In this document: positions 8,569 through 17,026 of the stretch, piece by piece
How positions within the stretch are numbered: position 1 is the first letter of the stretch
Layout: each line of letters begins with the position of its first letter
Assembly (NCBI GenBank): GCA_025359885.1
Contig: JANYDG010000052.1
Location: forward strand, 1-52,562
Origin: Acidobacteriota bacterium
Lineage (GTDB): Bacteria > Acidobacteriota > Terriglobia > Terriglobales > Acidobacteriaceae
Reading direction: 5' to 3'
Length of the DNA: 52,562 bases
Position numbers and translations under genes: made by a program
The notes under the pieces: generated by a model
Database searches by the model: none
The model's input: the letters and a program-made list of their open reading frames with translations, nothing else
What the model was told of the DNA's origin: nothing

Positions 8569-10656
8569 CTAACTCACAACGATTTCGCTGAAGTCGGCGA
8601 CGCCTGAGAAGCCCTCCAGTACGGACTGGATGAGGGCGAGGCGGGCGGCGCGGAGTTCTGGTTCAGGGGCCATGACCATGACGGCTTCAAAGAATGCGTC
8701 GACGGCGGGGCGGAGGGTGGCGATAGCTTCGAGGGCGGCGGTGTAGTTGCGCTGCTGGCGGAGGCTGGCGACCTGCCCGGCGAGCGAGGCTGAGGCGGCG
8801 AACAGTTGCCGCTCTTCTTGCCGGACCAATACGGATTCGGTCAGGCCGCCGGGGGTTTCGCCTTTTTCTGCGGCCTGCTTCAGAATGTTTTTGATGCGCT
8901 TGAAGGCTGCTGAAACGGCCACGAAGTCAGCGGATCCACGGACGGCGGTGAGGGCTTCGGCGCGGGCGATGGCGTCACGGACATCGTCGGAACCGGCGGC
9001 GAGGACTGCGGAGACGACGTCGTAGGCGAAGCCGCGAACATCTTTTAGATAGAAGCTGAGCCGCTCGGCGAGAAAGCTGCGTACGGCATCGGTTGCATCG
9101 CCGGCGGAGGAGACCACATCGCCGATGGCGAGTGGCAGGCTGGATTCAGCGAGGATTTTGATGATGGCGTTGGCGGCACGGCGCAGGGCGAAGGGGTCTT
9201 TGGAGCCTGTAGGCGCGTTGCCGATGCCGAACATTGCGGTGATGGTCTGGATGCGGTCGGCGAGGCCTAGGAGCTGGCCCTCAACGGTGGACGGAATCGC
9301 ATCGTCGGTTGAGGCCGGGGTGTACTGCGAGTAGATGGCTGCGGCAACGGTTTCGCCGAGGCCCTGGGCTTTAGCGTAGAGGCCCCCGATGATGCCCTGG
9401 AGCTCGGTGAATTCTTTGACAAGTTCGGCGGTGAGGTCGGTTTTGGCGAGTTCAGTGGCGGTGACAAGGGCAGCTTCGTCGAAGGAAATGCCTTTGGCCT
9501 TGACGGCAGCGGCGAGTGATTTCACGACCCGGAGGTTGCCTTCGGTTTTCCAGGCGTAGCTGCCGAGTTCCTTTTGGAAAGTAACGGACTTGAGCATTTC
9601 CACGCGGGCAGTGAGAGGAATCCTCTGGTCGGTTTCCCAGAAGAATTGGGCGTCTTTGAATCTGGAGCGGAGAACACGCTCGTTGCCGTGCCGGATAATT
9701 GCGCGGCCCTCTTCATCGACCTGGGTGTTAAGGACGGTGAGAAAGTGGGGAGCGAGCTTGCCAGCTTTGTCCTCCACGGCGAAGTACTTCTGGTGGTCAC
9801 GCATGACGGTGACAACGACTTCTTCAGGGAGGGCGAGGTATTCCTGCTCGAAGGTGCCGTAAAGGACGGTCGGCCACTCGGTGAGGTGGACGACGGTTTC
9901 GACCAACTCGTGGTCTTCGCGCCAGCGCGCGCCCTGGGTTTCGGCAATAGCGCGGGTGACGTGGTCTAAAGCTTTGCGAATCGTGTGGCGGCGGGCGGCT
10001 ACGTCGGCATCGACGAAGGCGGCGCGCAGGGCGTCGAGATAGGCGGCAGGAGTAGAGATGATGACTGGCGATGCGCCGTGAAGGATGCGATGGCCGCGAC
10101 TTGAATTTCCTGCGGCGATGCCGGCGATTTCGAGGGGGACGATTTCTGAATCCAGCAAGGCGACGACCCAGCGAACGGGGCGGACGGAGCGCTCGGGCTT
10201 GCCAGCGCGCCAATACATGTTTTTGGCCCAGTAGATGGAGAGCACTTCTTTGGGCAGATCGGCGGCGAGGAGTTCCGCAGTCGCACGGCCTTTGCGCTCG
10301 ACGGTGGCGCCGACGTACTCACCCTTGGGGTTGGTGATCTTGACGAGCGCGGTCACTTCGACGCCAGCCTTCTTGGCGAAGGCGATGGCCGCCGGGCCAG
10401 CGACATTATTGGGGAAGGCGATCTTCCACGAGGGGCCCGTGAGCTGGTCTTGAGAGTCAGGCTGAGACAGGGCCAGGCCCTCGACGCGAACAGCGAGGCG
10501 GCGCGGGGTGGAGCAGGTGGTCACGGTGCCTGCGGCGTCGAGGAGCCGTTCGCGGGTGAGTAATTCAGTGACGCGGCGGCCCAGCTCGGCTTCGGCCGCG
10601 GCAATCATGCGCGCGGGAATCTCTTCGAGGCCAATCTCCAATAAAAACTCTGCCAT
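8569..10656 (-). CDS. glyS: Glycyl-tRNA synthetase beta subunit
   Basis: GlyS is the large subunit of the bacterial alpha2beta2 glycyl-tRNA synthetase and handles tRNA recognition. The 695-residue protein begins MAEFLLEIGLEEIPARMI, the family's hallmark start. It carries TEWPTVLYGTFEQEYLALP, a KYFAVEDKAGKLAPHFLTV stretch and the HD-like segment, and a C-terminal anticodon-binding DALR-like domain. Length matches the family. It lies 82 bases downstream of glyQ, so the two are likely an operon. ATG at 10654-10656. Confidence 0.97.
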   Translation of the reverse strand: MAEFLLEIGLEEIPARMIAAAEAELGRRVTELLTRERLLDAAGTVTTCSTPRRLAVRVEGLALSQPDSQDQLTGPSWKIAFPNNVAGPAAIAFAKKAGVEVTALVKITNPKGEYVGATVERKGRATAELLAADLPKEVLSIYWAKNMYWRAGKPERSVRPVRWVVALLDSEIVPLEIAGIAAGNSSRGHRILHGASPVIISTPAAYLDALRAAFVDADVAARRHTIRKALDHVTRAIAETQGARWREDHELVETVVHLTEWPTVLYGTFEQEYLALPEEVVVTVMRDHQKYFAVEDKAGKLAPHFLTVLNTQVDEEGRAIIRHGNERVLRSRFKDAQFFWETDQRIPLTARVEMLKSVTFQKELGSYAWKTEGNLRVVKSLAAAVKAKGISFDEAALVTATELAKTDLTAELVKEFTELQGIIGGLYAKAQGLGETVAAAIYSQYTPASTDDAIPSTVEGQLLGLADRIQTITAMFGIGNAPTGSKDPFALRRAANAIIKILAESSLPLAIGDVVSSAGDATDAVRSFLAERLSFYLKDVRGFAYDVVSAVLAAGSDDVRDAIARAEALTAVRGSADFVAVSAAFKRIKNILKQAAEKGETPGGLTESVLVRQEERQLFAASASLAGQVASLRQQRNYTAALEAIATLRPAVDAFFEAVMVMAPEPELRAARLALIQSVLEGFSGVADFSEIVVS

Positions 10657-10712
10657 AACTTGACTTTCTTCCCTGGCTGGCGGGTTGGCCGGCCTGTTTG
10701 CTTTGCGGACTT

Positions 10713-10754
10713 ATGCGACGACGCTCATGCGACGACTTTCATGCAACGATTTGC
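10713..10754. repeat. Three tandem 14-bp copies at the 3' end of glyQ
   Basis: On the plus strand the units ATGCGACGACGCTC, ATGCGACGACTTTC and ATGCAACGATTTGC follow each other without gaps. The third contains the last codons and stop of glyQ on the minus strand. The other two look like downstream duplications of that end, each keeping a GCATGA stop. Confidence 0.75.
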
Positions 10755-11719
10755 TGCAATGCGTAAGCTCGGGCGACGCCGACGGCGAGGGTCCGGATGC
10801 GGGCGATGACGCCGACGCGCTCGGTGACGGAGATGGCTCCGCGGGCATCGAGCAGATTGAAGAGATTAGAGCACTTGAGCGCTAACTCGTAGGTGGCGAG
10901 GAGGGGGAATCGCTGTTTGTCGGTCACGCTTGCATGCTCGGCCTTGAGGAGTGCACCGGCCTGTTCGAGGAGGGACTGCGCTTCGGCTTCGTAGCGGTTG
11001 AAATGCTCCCAAAGCTTGTCGACGTCGGCGAATTCAAAGTTGTAGACGGAGAACTGGACCTCTTCTTCAAGGCGAACATCGCCATAGGTGACTTCGACGC
11101 TGGTTTCAGGATCGCGAGCCCAGACGATGTCGTAGATGGAGTTTGCGTCCTGGAGGAAGGCGCAGATGCGTTCCAGGCCGTAGGTGAGCTCGGCGCAGAT
11201 TGGGTCGAGATCGAGGCCGCCGCACTGCTGGAAGTAGGTGAACTGGGTGATTTCGAGGCCGTCAAGCATGACCTGCCAACCCACGCCCCAGGCACCGCCT
11301 GCGGGCCACTCCCAGTTATCCTCTTCAAACTTGATGTCGTGGCGGCTGAGGTCGATGCCGATGGCGGTGAGCGATTCCAGATAAAGCTCCTGCACGTTGA
11401 CCGGCGGCGGCTTGAGGATGAGCTGAAACTGGGTGTGCTTGAAGAGCCGGTTCGGGTTTTCGCCGTAGCGGCCGTCGGCGGGACGTCGCGAGGGCTGGGC
11501 GTAGCCGACGCGGTAGGGTTTGGGGCCGAGGACGCGGAGGAAGGTTTCGGGAGCCATGGTGCCTGCGCCTACCTCAACATCGTATGGCTGCTGCAGCACG
11601 CATCCGCGGGCAGCCCAGAAGCTCTGGAGACGGAAAAGCAGTTCCTGAAAGGTGAGCGGAACGGGACGGGAAGGAACGATAGCGGTTGCAGGGCCGACGT
11701 TGCTTTGAACTGAAGACAC
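10739..11719 (-). CDS. glyQ: Glycyl-tRNA synthetase alpha subunit
   Basis: GlyQ is the catalytic subunit that activates glycine with ATP. Its 326 residues include [19 protein letters not shown] at the start, the motif [18 protein letters not shown], and [14 protein letters not shown]. These are highly characteristic of the bacterial alpha subunit. The start used is GTG at 11717-11719, with a GAGAG-rich purine stretch upstream; the first 20 residues are a poorly conserved extension. It precedes glyS in the same direction. Its last codons lie in a 14-bp tandem repeat. Confidence 0.97.
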   Translation of the reverse strand: MSSVQSNVGPATAIVPSRPVPLTFQELLFRLQSFWAARGCVLQQPYDVEVGAGTMAPETFLRVLGPKPYRVGYAQPSRRPADGRYGENPNRLFKHTQFQLILKPPPVNVQELYLESLTAIGIDLSRHDIKFEEDNWEWPAGGAWGVGWQVMLDGLEITQFTYFQQCGGLDLDPICAELTYGLERICAFLQDANSIYDIVWARDPETSVEVTYGDVRLEEEVQFSVYNFEFADVDKLWEHFNRYEAEAQSLLEQAGALLKAEHASVTDKQRFPLLATYELALKCSNLFNLLDARGAISVTERVGVIARIRTLAVGVARAYALQQIVA

Positions 11720-11784
11720 GAGGAACTCTCTCTCAAACGGGAAAAAGGCTTTCCCAATTCTACCCCACGGCTACTCAAGCACGG

Positions 11785-12522
11785 CTAGATGCGATTGAGT
11801 GCTTCTGCGGAGCGCAGACGGCGTTCGAGGTGGCGTTCGAGGGATTGTTGGGTAAAGCGGCGGAGGTCCTGGGCGCGGCGGCGGGGCCAGATTTCTGCGG
11901 TGAAGGCGGTGACCGGCGCGCGCAGGATGCGCTGGGAGAGTTGCCAGGAGTCAGCGGATAGCAGGCTGCCGACACCCTGCCGGTGCCGAGAGCAAAACAG
12001 ACCGTCTGCCTGGGGATGAAAGCTGGCCTCGCCGGGGGCGAAGCGCTCGCCGCAGGCAGTACAGCAGGCGAGGTCGGGCAGCCAGCCCATAAGGCGGGTC
12101 ATCCAGAGCGAGAAGTACGTAAGCGGCATCCAGGGCTGAGTGACCGAGGTTTCTTCGAGGACGGCGAGCATGAGGCGGAAGACCGTTTCCTGGGGATCGT
12201 GTTCCTGGAGGACTTCGTCGAGGACCTCGGCGTAAAAGCTGAGGACGGCGGCGCGGGTGTAATCGATGGGGGCGGAGAGGGGTGAGCGGAGGAGTTCGAG
12301 CTGGTCGAGGCGGACGAGCTCCTGGCGGGGACGCTCGACGAAGAAGGCGCGGGCAAGGGTCATGGCTTCGAGCGCACCGCCGAAACGCTTGCGGCTCTTG
12401 AGGGCTGATTTGGCGACGCCTTTGACCTTGCCGTAATCGCGGGTAAAGAAGCTGACGATGAGGTCGGCTTCATTCACAGGCCAGGTACGGAGGATCAGGG
12501 CGTCGGAGGCTAGGACGGTCAT
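11785..12522 (-). CDS. recO: DNA repair protein RecO
   Basis: RecO helps load RecA onto SSB-coated DNA with RecR/RecF. The 245-residue protein has the N-terminal OB-fold pattern (SDALILRTWPVNEADLIV, followed by a KVKGVAKSALKSRKRFGG loop) and a zinc site, CCTACGE together with GLFCSRH. The C-terminal helices end in a basic SLERHLERRLRS stretch. Length is normal. It is transcribed away from the toxin-antitoxin remnant and upstream of glyQ. Confidence 0.93.
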   Translation of the reverse strand: MTVLASDALILRTWPVNEADLIVSFFTRDYGKVKGVAKSALKSRKRFGGALEAMTLARAFFVERPRQELVRLDQLELLRSPLSAPIDYTRAAVLSFYAEVLDEVLQEHDPQETVFRLMLAVLEETSVTQPWMPLTYFSLWMTRLMGWLPDLACCTACGERFAPGEASFHPQADGLFCSRHRQGVGSLLSADSWQLSQRILRAPVTAFTAEIWPRRRAQDLRRFTQQSLERHLERRLRSAEALNRI

Positions 12523-12583
12523 GCTGAGACTATCTTCGCATTCTGCTCGCTCAATTGAGACTATTCGCTCATCCGAGTCGATC

Positions 12584-12613
12584 CCTTACCTTGTTCCTCA
12601 CCTCAAAGTAAGG
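12584..12613. promoter_or_regulatory. Candidate operator: imperfect inverted repeat before the antitoxin remnant
   Basis: CCTTACCTT (12584-12592) and AAAGTAAGG (12605-12613) are inverted repeats matching at eight of nine positions. They lie about 25 bases before the antitoxin start. Type II antitoxins of the AbrB/MazE kind usually bind such a palindrome in their own promoter. A clean -10/-35 pair is not obvious. Confidence 0.35.
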
Positions 12614-12638
12614 TACGTCTGTTTTCGAAGGAATTCCT

Positions 12639-12946
12639 ATGCCAGTCGCGACGATTACTTCGAAGGGCCAGATCACGATTCCGATTCAAGTCCAAAAAAG
12701 CCTGGCCTCAAAGCTTGAGACCAGATCAACTTTTTTGAAGATGGAGATAGTCAATACAGCTTCCAGCCCAAGACCGGCTCCATTACAGAGATGGAAGGAA
12801 TCCTTCAGCATCTCGGGCTACCACAACTGGGCTGCGCTCCCAGCACTGCAAAGATGGATCAGGCCGTACTTGACGCTGTTTCAACAGACTACCTGCGCTC
12901 CATCGGTGAGCCGGCTGATGAAGCTGGAAACGCGAAAACCTCATGA
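12639..12946 (+). pseudogene. AbrB/MazE-like antitoxin, broken by a frameshift and a nonsense codon
   Basis: The gene starts well: AAGGA ribosome-binding motif, ATG at 12639, and the SpoVT/AbrB swapped-hairpin start MPVATITSKGQITIPIQVQK. Near 12703-12704 the frame is lost; one inserted base would restore GLKA. In the new frame an in-frame TGA stands at 12716-12718, where a Gly (GGA) would be expected. After it the frame continues open as DQINFFEDGDSQYSFQPKTG, then a MEGILQHLGLPQLG stretch and LDAVSTDYLRSIGEPADEAG. It ends at a TGA at 12944-12946 that overlaps the toxin ATG in the usual ATGA way. The whole length of the old antitoxin is therefore recognisable but untranslatable in one piece. 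Sequencing error could explain one lesion, less easily two. Confidence 0.85.
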
Positions 12947-13338
12947 TCGCTCTGGACACGAACATTCTGGTTCGCTTTCTGACAAAGGACGACCCACCGC
13001 AATCGATTCTAGTCCGGGCGGTGATGCTTTCGCTTACGGCTCAGAATCCGGCGTGGGTCGGGCTGGCAGTCATGCAGCAGTTGGTCTGGGTCTTAACCAG
13101 CATCTTCGGCGCAAGCCGCTCAGACGTTGTCACAGTTTTGAAACTCTTCCTCACGAGAAAAGAACTTCTTCTGGAACAGTCCGACGTAGTTCGCCATTCG
13201 GTTCGAATCTACGAAGATCCAAAGGTAGAATTCAGCGATTGCCTGATTTCCGCCTCGGCCCAGGCAGCGGGATTTAAGCAAATCCTGACGTTTGATCAGC
13301 TGGCAGCCAAAACCGCGGGAATGACGCTGGTTCCCTGA
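12943..13338 (+). CDS. PIN-domain toxin, probably weakened (catalytic Glu replaced by Gln)
   Basis: The 131-residue product is a VapC-like PIN protein with the first Asp in MIALDTNILVRFL, a later Asp in FSDCLISASAQAAG and one in TFDQLAAKTAG. The usual second acidic residue, a Glu three residues before Trp in the VLAELVWVL-type motif, is Gln46 here (AVMQQLVWVL). The reading frame is complete, but its cognate antitoxin upstream is a pseudogene. An active toxin without antitoxin would be harmful, so the substitution suggests a tamed or inactive enzyme; this is an inference. The start overlaps the stop of the antitoxin remnant. Confidence 0.85.
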   Translation: MIALDTNILVRFLTKDDPPQSILVRAVMLSLTAQNPAWVGLAVMQQLVWVLTSIFGASRSDVVTVLKLFLTRKELLLEQSDVVRHSVRIYEDPKVEFSDCLISASAQAAGFKQILTFDQLAAKTAGMTLVP

Positions 13339-13380
13339 AAAACACAAACGCGCACCCCGAGTTTTCGGGCCGCGCGTTTG
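13337..13380 (-). terminator. Rho-independent terminator of the ferredoxin gene
   Basis: CAAACGCGC (13345-13353) and GCGCGTTTG (13372-13380) form a perfect nine-base stem. It is extended inward by CCCGA/TCGGG around a short GTTT loop, with two mispaired positions between. Read on the minus strand, the hairpin is followed by GTTTTTC, so it ends transcription from the ferredoxin gene. It may also block read-through from the toxin gene. Confidence 0.8.
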
Positions 13381-13399
13381 GAAATTCTGGGGCCGAAGA

Positions 13400-13660
13400 C
13401 TAGCGGCCGAAGTGGACGGCGTTCTTTTCCGTGAAGTGGGCCCACTTCTCGGGCAGATCGTCCTGGGCAAAGATGGCCGAGACGGGGCAAGCTGGAACAC
13501 ACGCGCCGCAGTCAATGCACTCGACGGGATCGATGAAGAGCTGGTCGGCGCCGTCATGATCGCCTTCGTCTTTTTTGGGGTGGATGCAATCGACGGGACA
13601 GGCGTCCACACAGGCGGTGTCCTTGGTGCCGATACAGGGTTCAGCGATTACGTATGCCAT
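13400..13660 (-). CDS. fdxA: Seven-iron ferredoxin
   Basis: An 86-residue electron-transfer protein with two Fe-S clusters. The N-terminal half AYVIAEPCIGTKDTACVDAC plus PVDCI has the 3Fe-4S/4Fe-4S ligand pattern, and ECIDCGACVPACPVSAIF supplies the second set. The conserved aromatic/acidic C-terminal half is shortened. The start is the ATG at 13658-13660, with GGAGAG eight bases upstream; a longer open frame upstream has no such support. It is monocistronic, with its own terminator downstream. Confidence 0.93.
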   Translation of the reverse strand: MAYVIAEPCIGTKDTACVDACPVDCIHPKKDEGDHDGADQLFIDPVECIDCGACVPACPVSAIFAQDDLPEKWAHFTEKNAVHFGR

Positions 13661-13821
13661 AAGCTTTGCTCTCCGGAAAGGTCGTGGTTCGGGTGCTGCA
13701 ACTCGCCCATAGTAGCACAACGGGCGGAGTGGTTGGCAGTGATGTGGCACCAGCAAACGTGTGTGAATGCCTGCGATACCAAAGGGCGATACGGATGGCC
13801 GGGCCGGAGTGAGGCGTCGTC

Positions 13822-14715
13822 TTACGGTTTCGCCTCTGCCGCAACCCGTGCTGCCCTTCGCGCAGCATAATCAGCCGGCGAGGGCAGCGGTGACAGATCG
13901 CGGCCGGCGAAAAGATCGGAGAAAAACCCGAGCAGTTCCCGATGAATCAGTCTGTTTGAGGCGAGAATTTCGCGGCTGTCGAGACGGCGGTAGGTGCCGT
14001 CAAAGCCGGTGGCCATGCCTCCTGCTTCTTCGACGAGCAGAAAACCCGCGGCTGTATCCCAGGGGTTGAGGTTGAACTCCCAGTAGGCGTCAATGCGCCC
14101 GGAGGCAGTATAGGCCAGGTCAAGCGCGGCAGAGCCAGCTCGGCGGACCCCGTGAGAGCGCAGGGTGAACTCCTGGTAGAAGTGGATATTGGGGTTTTCA
14201 TGGCGCTTGCGACTGGGAAAGCCGGTAGCAACGAGGGCCTCGCCCAACTCAGGTACTGACGAAACACGGATCAGCTTTCCGTTCAAATACGCACCTTTCC
14301 CCTGTTCTGCAACAAACAATTCATCGCGCATGGGGTCGTAAATGACGGCGGCCACAATTGGGCCGTCGTGCCCGGTGGCCAAGCCCGGCGAGCGGTGTTC
14401 GAGACCCATCGAAACGCAGAAATGCGGGAAGCCGTGGGCGAAGTTGGTGGTGCCATCGAGCGGATCGATATACCAGCGATACTCTGAGTCAAGCCGGTCG
14501 CGCGCGCCTTCTTCGCCATAAATCCCGTGCGCGGGAAAGGCCGTCAGGAGCGCCTCCTGCAGATAAGCCTCTACGGTTCGGTCAGCGATCGTGACCAGGT
14601 CCACGTCGCCTTTGTACTCGGTGACAACACCCTGGGTGAAGAACTCCCGCAGCTTCGCACCGGCGGCGCGGGCGATCTCGGCAGCCCTGGGCACCCACAT
14701 AAATTCAGGGTTCAT
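13822..14715 (-). CDS. suhB: Inositol monophosphatase family protein
   Basis: A 297-residue Mg-dependent sugar-phosphate phosphatase. The metal-binding motifs are GEEG (with the preceding AHGIY), YIDPLDGTTNFAHGFPHFCV, and the C-terminal NPWDTAAGFLLVEEAGG. These match the IMPase/SuhB/CysQ superfamily; the exact substrate (inositol-1-phosphate, PAP or another sugar phosphate) cannot be told from the sequence. Its ATG overlaps the Hfq-like gene's stop by four bases, implying translational coupling. The C-terminal tail is basic and Ala-rich. Confidence 0.9.
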   Translation of the reverse strand: MNPEFMWVPRAAEIARAAGAKLREFFTQGVVTEYKGDVDLVTIADRTVEAYLQEALLTAFPAHGIYGEEGARDRLDSEYRWYIDPLDGTTNFAHGFPHFCVSMGLEHRSPGLATGHDGPIVAAVIYDPMRDELFVAEQGKGAYLNGKLIRVSSVPELGEALVATGFPSRKRHENPNIHFYQEFTLRSHGVRRAGSAALDLAYTASGRIDAYWEFNLNPWDTAAGFLLVEEAGGMATGFDGTYRRLDSREILASNRLIHRELLGFFSDLFAGRDLSPLPSPADYAARRAARVAAEAKP

Positions 14716-15005
14716 GCGGTCTTCCCGTCGATTGAGACGCGGCGGCCCAAGCGGCGGCGTGTAAGCTCGGTGATGCTGCGGATTTGGTGCTTGTAGATGA
14801 AGAGATTGGGATGGCCTTCGCGGGTGACGCGGATCATACCATCGTCAAAGTATTCAATCCAGCCGTCAATGGTTTCACCATCCCGCAGTTGCACCTGGAC
14901 ACTGACCTGACGATCGCTGAGGGAGCGCAGGTAGAGCGCCTCCTGCCCGGTATCGCCCGGCGGCGGCGTACGACTTGGGCGAAGGTGCGAAAAGGGTGGA
15001 GTCAT
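14712..15005 (-). CDS. hfq: Hfq-like RNA chaperone
   Basis: The 97-residue protein has a proline-rich, probably disordered N-terminus of about 20 residues, then a complete Hfq/LSm fold. Sm1 reads YLRSLSDRQVSVQVQLRDG and IDGWIEYFDDGMI, and Sm2 is FIYKHQIRSI, keeping the YKH signature of the Hfq proximal RNA pocket. The conserved Gln before the first helix is also present (GQEALYL). Hfq pairs small RNAs with mRNAs. The context is unusual: it is packed against an IMPase gene rather than miaA/hflX. The basic TRRRLGRR tail may add RNA contacts. Confidence 0.85.
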   Translation of the reverse strand: MTPPFSHLRPSRTPPPGDTGQEALYLRSLSDRQVSVQVQLRDGETIDGWIEYFDDGMIRVTREGHPNLFIYKHQIRSITELTRRRLGRRVSIDGKTA

Positions 15006-15074
15006 GGCCTGATTGTAGTGCGAAGCTCAGGCTTGCGGAAGGGCTGTCAGCTATTTGATGCTTGCGAACCTTTT

Positions 15075-16070
15075 CTACCGCTCCGCCGGAGGAGCCGAGT
15101 CGTTGAAGTAGCCGCTTCGAAAGCGAATGTCAAAGGCATCTGTCGCTGCGCGGGGAATGGTGACCCGGATGCGATGAAAGCTGGTGCCTGGCATCTGATT
15201 GACCGGGTAGTAGCCGAGCAGATACTGCGTACGAAGGTCCTCCGAAAGCTGAGCAAACGCTTTATCGAGCCCGCCTGCGTTGGCGTAGAAATACTTGCCT
15301 CCGGTTTGCTCTGCGAGCGTGATGAGCGCATGTTCTCCGCCGGTATCGCGCCCTGCCGAGGCGGTAATGGGTACGTCGATGATGCTGTAGACCATGACTT
15401 CGCCTCGCTCGGCCTGCTCAAGAGCCTCGGCATAGGTCACGTTTTCGGCGGTGTCTCCTCCATCGGTCACCAGCACCAGGACCTTGCGCCCCGACTTGGG
15501 CTGCAAATTTTGCGAGGCTAGAAAAATCGCATCGTAGAGCGCGGTCGCCGGACCGCCGCGCAGGCTGCTGAGACCACGGTCGATGCGGCTGGCCTGGTTG
15601 GTAAAGCCTACGACTTGCCGCACCTGGGTTGAAAACTCCAAAAGACTGATCTGGTCCTGACTGCGCAGCAGGGCGTGGACAAATTTCCGGGCTGCCTCCT
15701 GCTCCAGGGGCAGGTCTTTGCGCACGCTACCGCTGGTATCAATGGCTAACACGAGATTCAGAGGGATCTCTGACTGGCGCTCGAATACGGCAATTCGCTG
15801 CGTGCGCCCGTCCTCTGAAATCTCAAAATCCTCCTTTGACAGGCCGCCTACAATTGCGCCGGTGGCATCGGTGACGTTGGTAAAGACGTTCACTAGCTTC
15901 ACATTGACGTGCAGGACAGGGATATTCGGATCGTTCTCGGGTGCATTTGCTGTAGCAGCAGTCTGTTGGCTGGAGATTTCTTGACTTCGCTGCGCAAAAG
16001 CACCCGCTGCACCGCTGGCAAGGATGCAAAGCGACAGAATGCCGAGCCAGCCTCGATGCAAGCGGTTCAT
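15075..16070 (-). CDS. Secreted VWFA-domain protein, Acidobacteria-type
   Basis: The 331-residue protein has an N-terminal signal peptide (LGILSLCILASGAAGAFAQ). A short beta-rich segment follows with VKLVNVFTNVTDATGAIVGG and LSKEDFEISEDGRTQRIAVF, then a von Willebrand A domain. MIDAS residues are DTSGS (near 110), a Thr in the middle and VTDGGDT. This layout matches the VWFA-related family (TIGR03436) that is abundant in Acidobacteria. The function is unknown; such domains usually mediate metal-dependent protein binding. Its ATG overlaps the stop of the MoaD-MoaE gene by four bases. Confidence 0.9.
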   Translation of the reverse strand: MNRLHRGWLGILSLCILASGAAGAFAQRSQEISSQQTAATANAPENDPNIPVLHVNVKLVNVFTNVTDATGAIVGGLSKEDFEISEDGRTQRIAVFERQSEIPLNLVLAIDTSGSVRKDLPLEQEAARKFVHALLRSQDQISLLEFSTQVRQVVGFTNQASRIDRGLSSLRGGPATALYDAIFLASQNLQPKSGRKVLVLVTDGGDTAENVTYAEALEQAERGEVMVYSIIDVPITASAGRDTGGEHALITLAEQTGGKYFYANAGGLDKAFAQLSEDLRTQYLLGYYPVNQMPGTSFHRIRVTIPRAATDAFDIRFRSGYFNDSAPPAER

Positions 16071-16816
16071 CGCGAACTACCCTCCACAGGCTTTTCAGCG
16101 GCCAGCAACTCCTGCGGAAATGGATCGCCGTCAGCCCAGACCGCGCCATCGACAAAAGTCTCCTTTTTCCAGATGGGAACAGTTTTCTTGAGCGTATCGA
16201 TGAGCCAGCGACTGGCATCATAAGCCGCCGCGCGATGAGCCGAAGCCACGATGATAAGCACGCTGGTTTCGCCAACAAACAGACGGCCCAGACGATGGAC
16301 GATGGTGACACCACGAATGCTGAACCGTTCAATTGCCTGCGCCGCCAGCTCAGCCATCTGCTTTGTAGCCATCTCTTCGTAGGATTCGTAATCGAGGTAG
16401 AGGGTGCGGCGACCGCGGGTGTTGTCGCGCACAATGCCGTCGAAAGCAATGACCGCGCCATCACTTCCCTGCTTGGCAGCGGCGAAAAGCGCATCAGCCA
16501 GGATCGGTTCACGCGTCAGGTAAGTGACAACAGTATCGGCTGACGCAGGGCGATCGTATTCGCCTCCAGACACAGGCGGCAGTAACCCAACGAGGTCACC
16601 ATCTTGCAAGCGATCGGCCCCGCGGGCGTATTCGGCATTGACGCTGACTGCAATACGTGGCAGCAGTTGCACCGCACCGGGCTCATGGCGCAAAGACTCG
16701 CCAAGCATCGCAAGCATGTCTGCCACCGTCGCCCCAGCAGGCAGTTCCAGGGCAGCCGTCGTGACCACATCTTTCAACACACCAAAGGGAAGAAGTTTGA
16801 CTCGCATGTTCTTCAA
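16067..16816 (-). CDS. Molybdopterin synthase, MoaD-MoaE fusion
   Basis: Molybdopterin synthase puts the dithiolene sulfurs on cyclic pyranopterin. Residues 1-85 form MoaD (MRVKLLPFGVLKDVV, ending LLPPVSGG) and residues 95-245 form MoaE (AFDGIVRDNTRG, LDYESYEEMA, HRLGRLFVGE, TVPIWKKETF with the catalytic Lys). MoaD needs a free C-terminal Gly-Gly for thiocarboxylation, but here Gly84-Gly85 is internal. The fused MoaX of Mycobacterium tuberculosis is reported to be cleaved after its Gly-Gly, so processing is likely here too. The TTG at 16814-16816 has AGAAGG seven bases upstream; an ATG three codons on is the alternative. It is divergent from the xanthine dehydrogenase operon, a Mo-cofactor user. 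Confidence 0.92.
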   Translation of the reverse strand: MKNMRVKLLPFGVLKDVVTTAALELPAGATVADMLAMLGESLRHEPGAVQLLPRIAVSVNAEYARGADRLQDGDLVGLLPPVSGGEYDRPASADTVVTYLTREPILADALFAAAKQGSDGAVIAFDGIVRDNTRGRRTLYLDYESYEEMATKQMAELAAQAIERFSIRGVTIVHRLGRLFVGETSVLIIVASAHRAAAYDASRWLIDTLKKTVPIWKKETFVDGAVWADGDPFPQELLAAEKPVEGSSR

Positions 16817-16930
16817 AAGAATACCTTCTCGTTGGACGCAAGTGGCGGCAATCTGTCTCTTTGCGCCTGAACCAACCGCTACGAAGACAATTTGCCCGTC
16901 ATAGTCATTCTTATTTCATCCAGTCTCCCT

Positions 16931-16958
16931 TTGAAACCGACGCGGCTGCGTGTATGCT
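16931..16958 (+). promoter_or_regulatory. Candidate promoter of the purine catabolism operon
   Basis: TTGAAA (16931-16936) and TATGCT (16953-16958) are separated by 16 bases and lie about 70 bases before the first xanthine dehydrogenase gene. The intergenic space is about 200 bases and serves divergent genes. No clear regulator operator is seen. Confidence 0.4.
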
Positions 16959-17026
16959 AACGCCAATTGGCGCTCATTTTCTCAGCTCACTTTGCACTCA
17001 CTTCGGCAAGCCCATCAAGAGGCCAC

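Noticed and set aside
8547-8571. CTCGTAG repeats between the VapC and glyS genes
   Set aside because: Three short imperfect copies partly inside coding ends; too little to call an element or terminator.
12639-13277. 212-residue plus-strand frame starting like an antitoxin
   Set aside because: Only the first 22 residues are antitoxin-like. The rest is the shifted reading of the old antitoxin and of the toxin gene.
16961-16985. Possible sigma-54 -24/-12 promoter (TTGGCGCTC) before xdhA
   Set aside because: The GC of the -12 element is not found at the required ten-base spacing from the GG.
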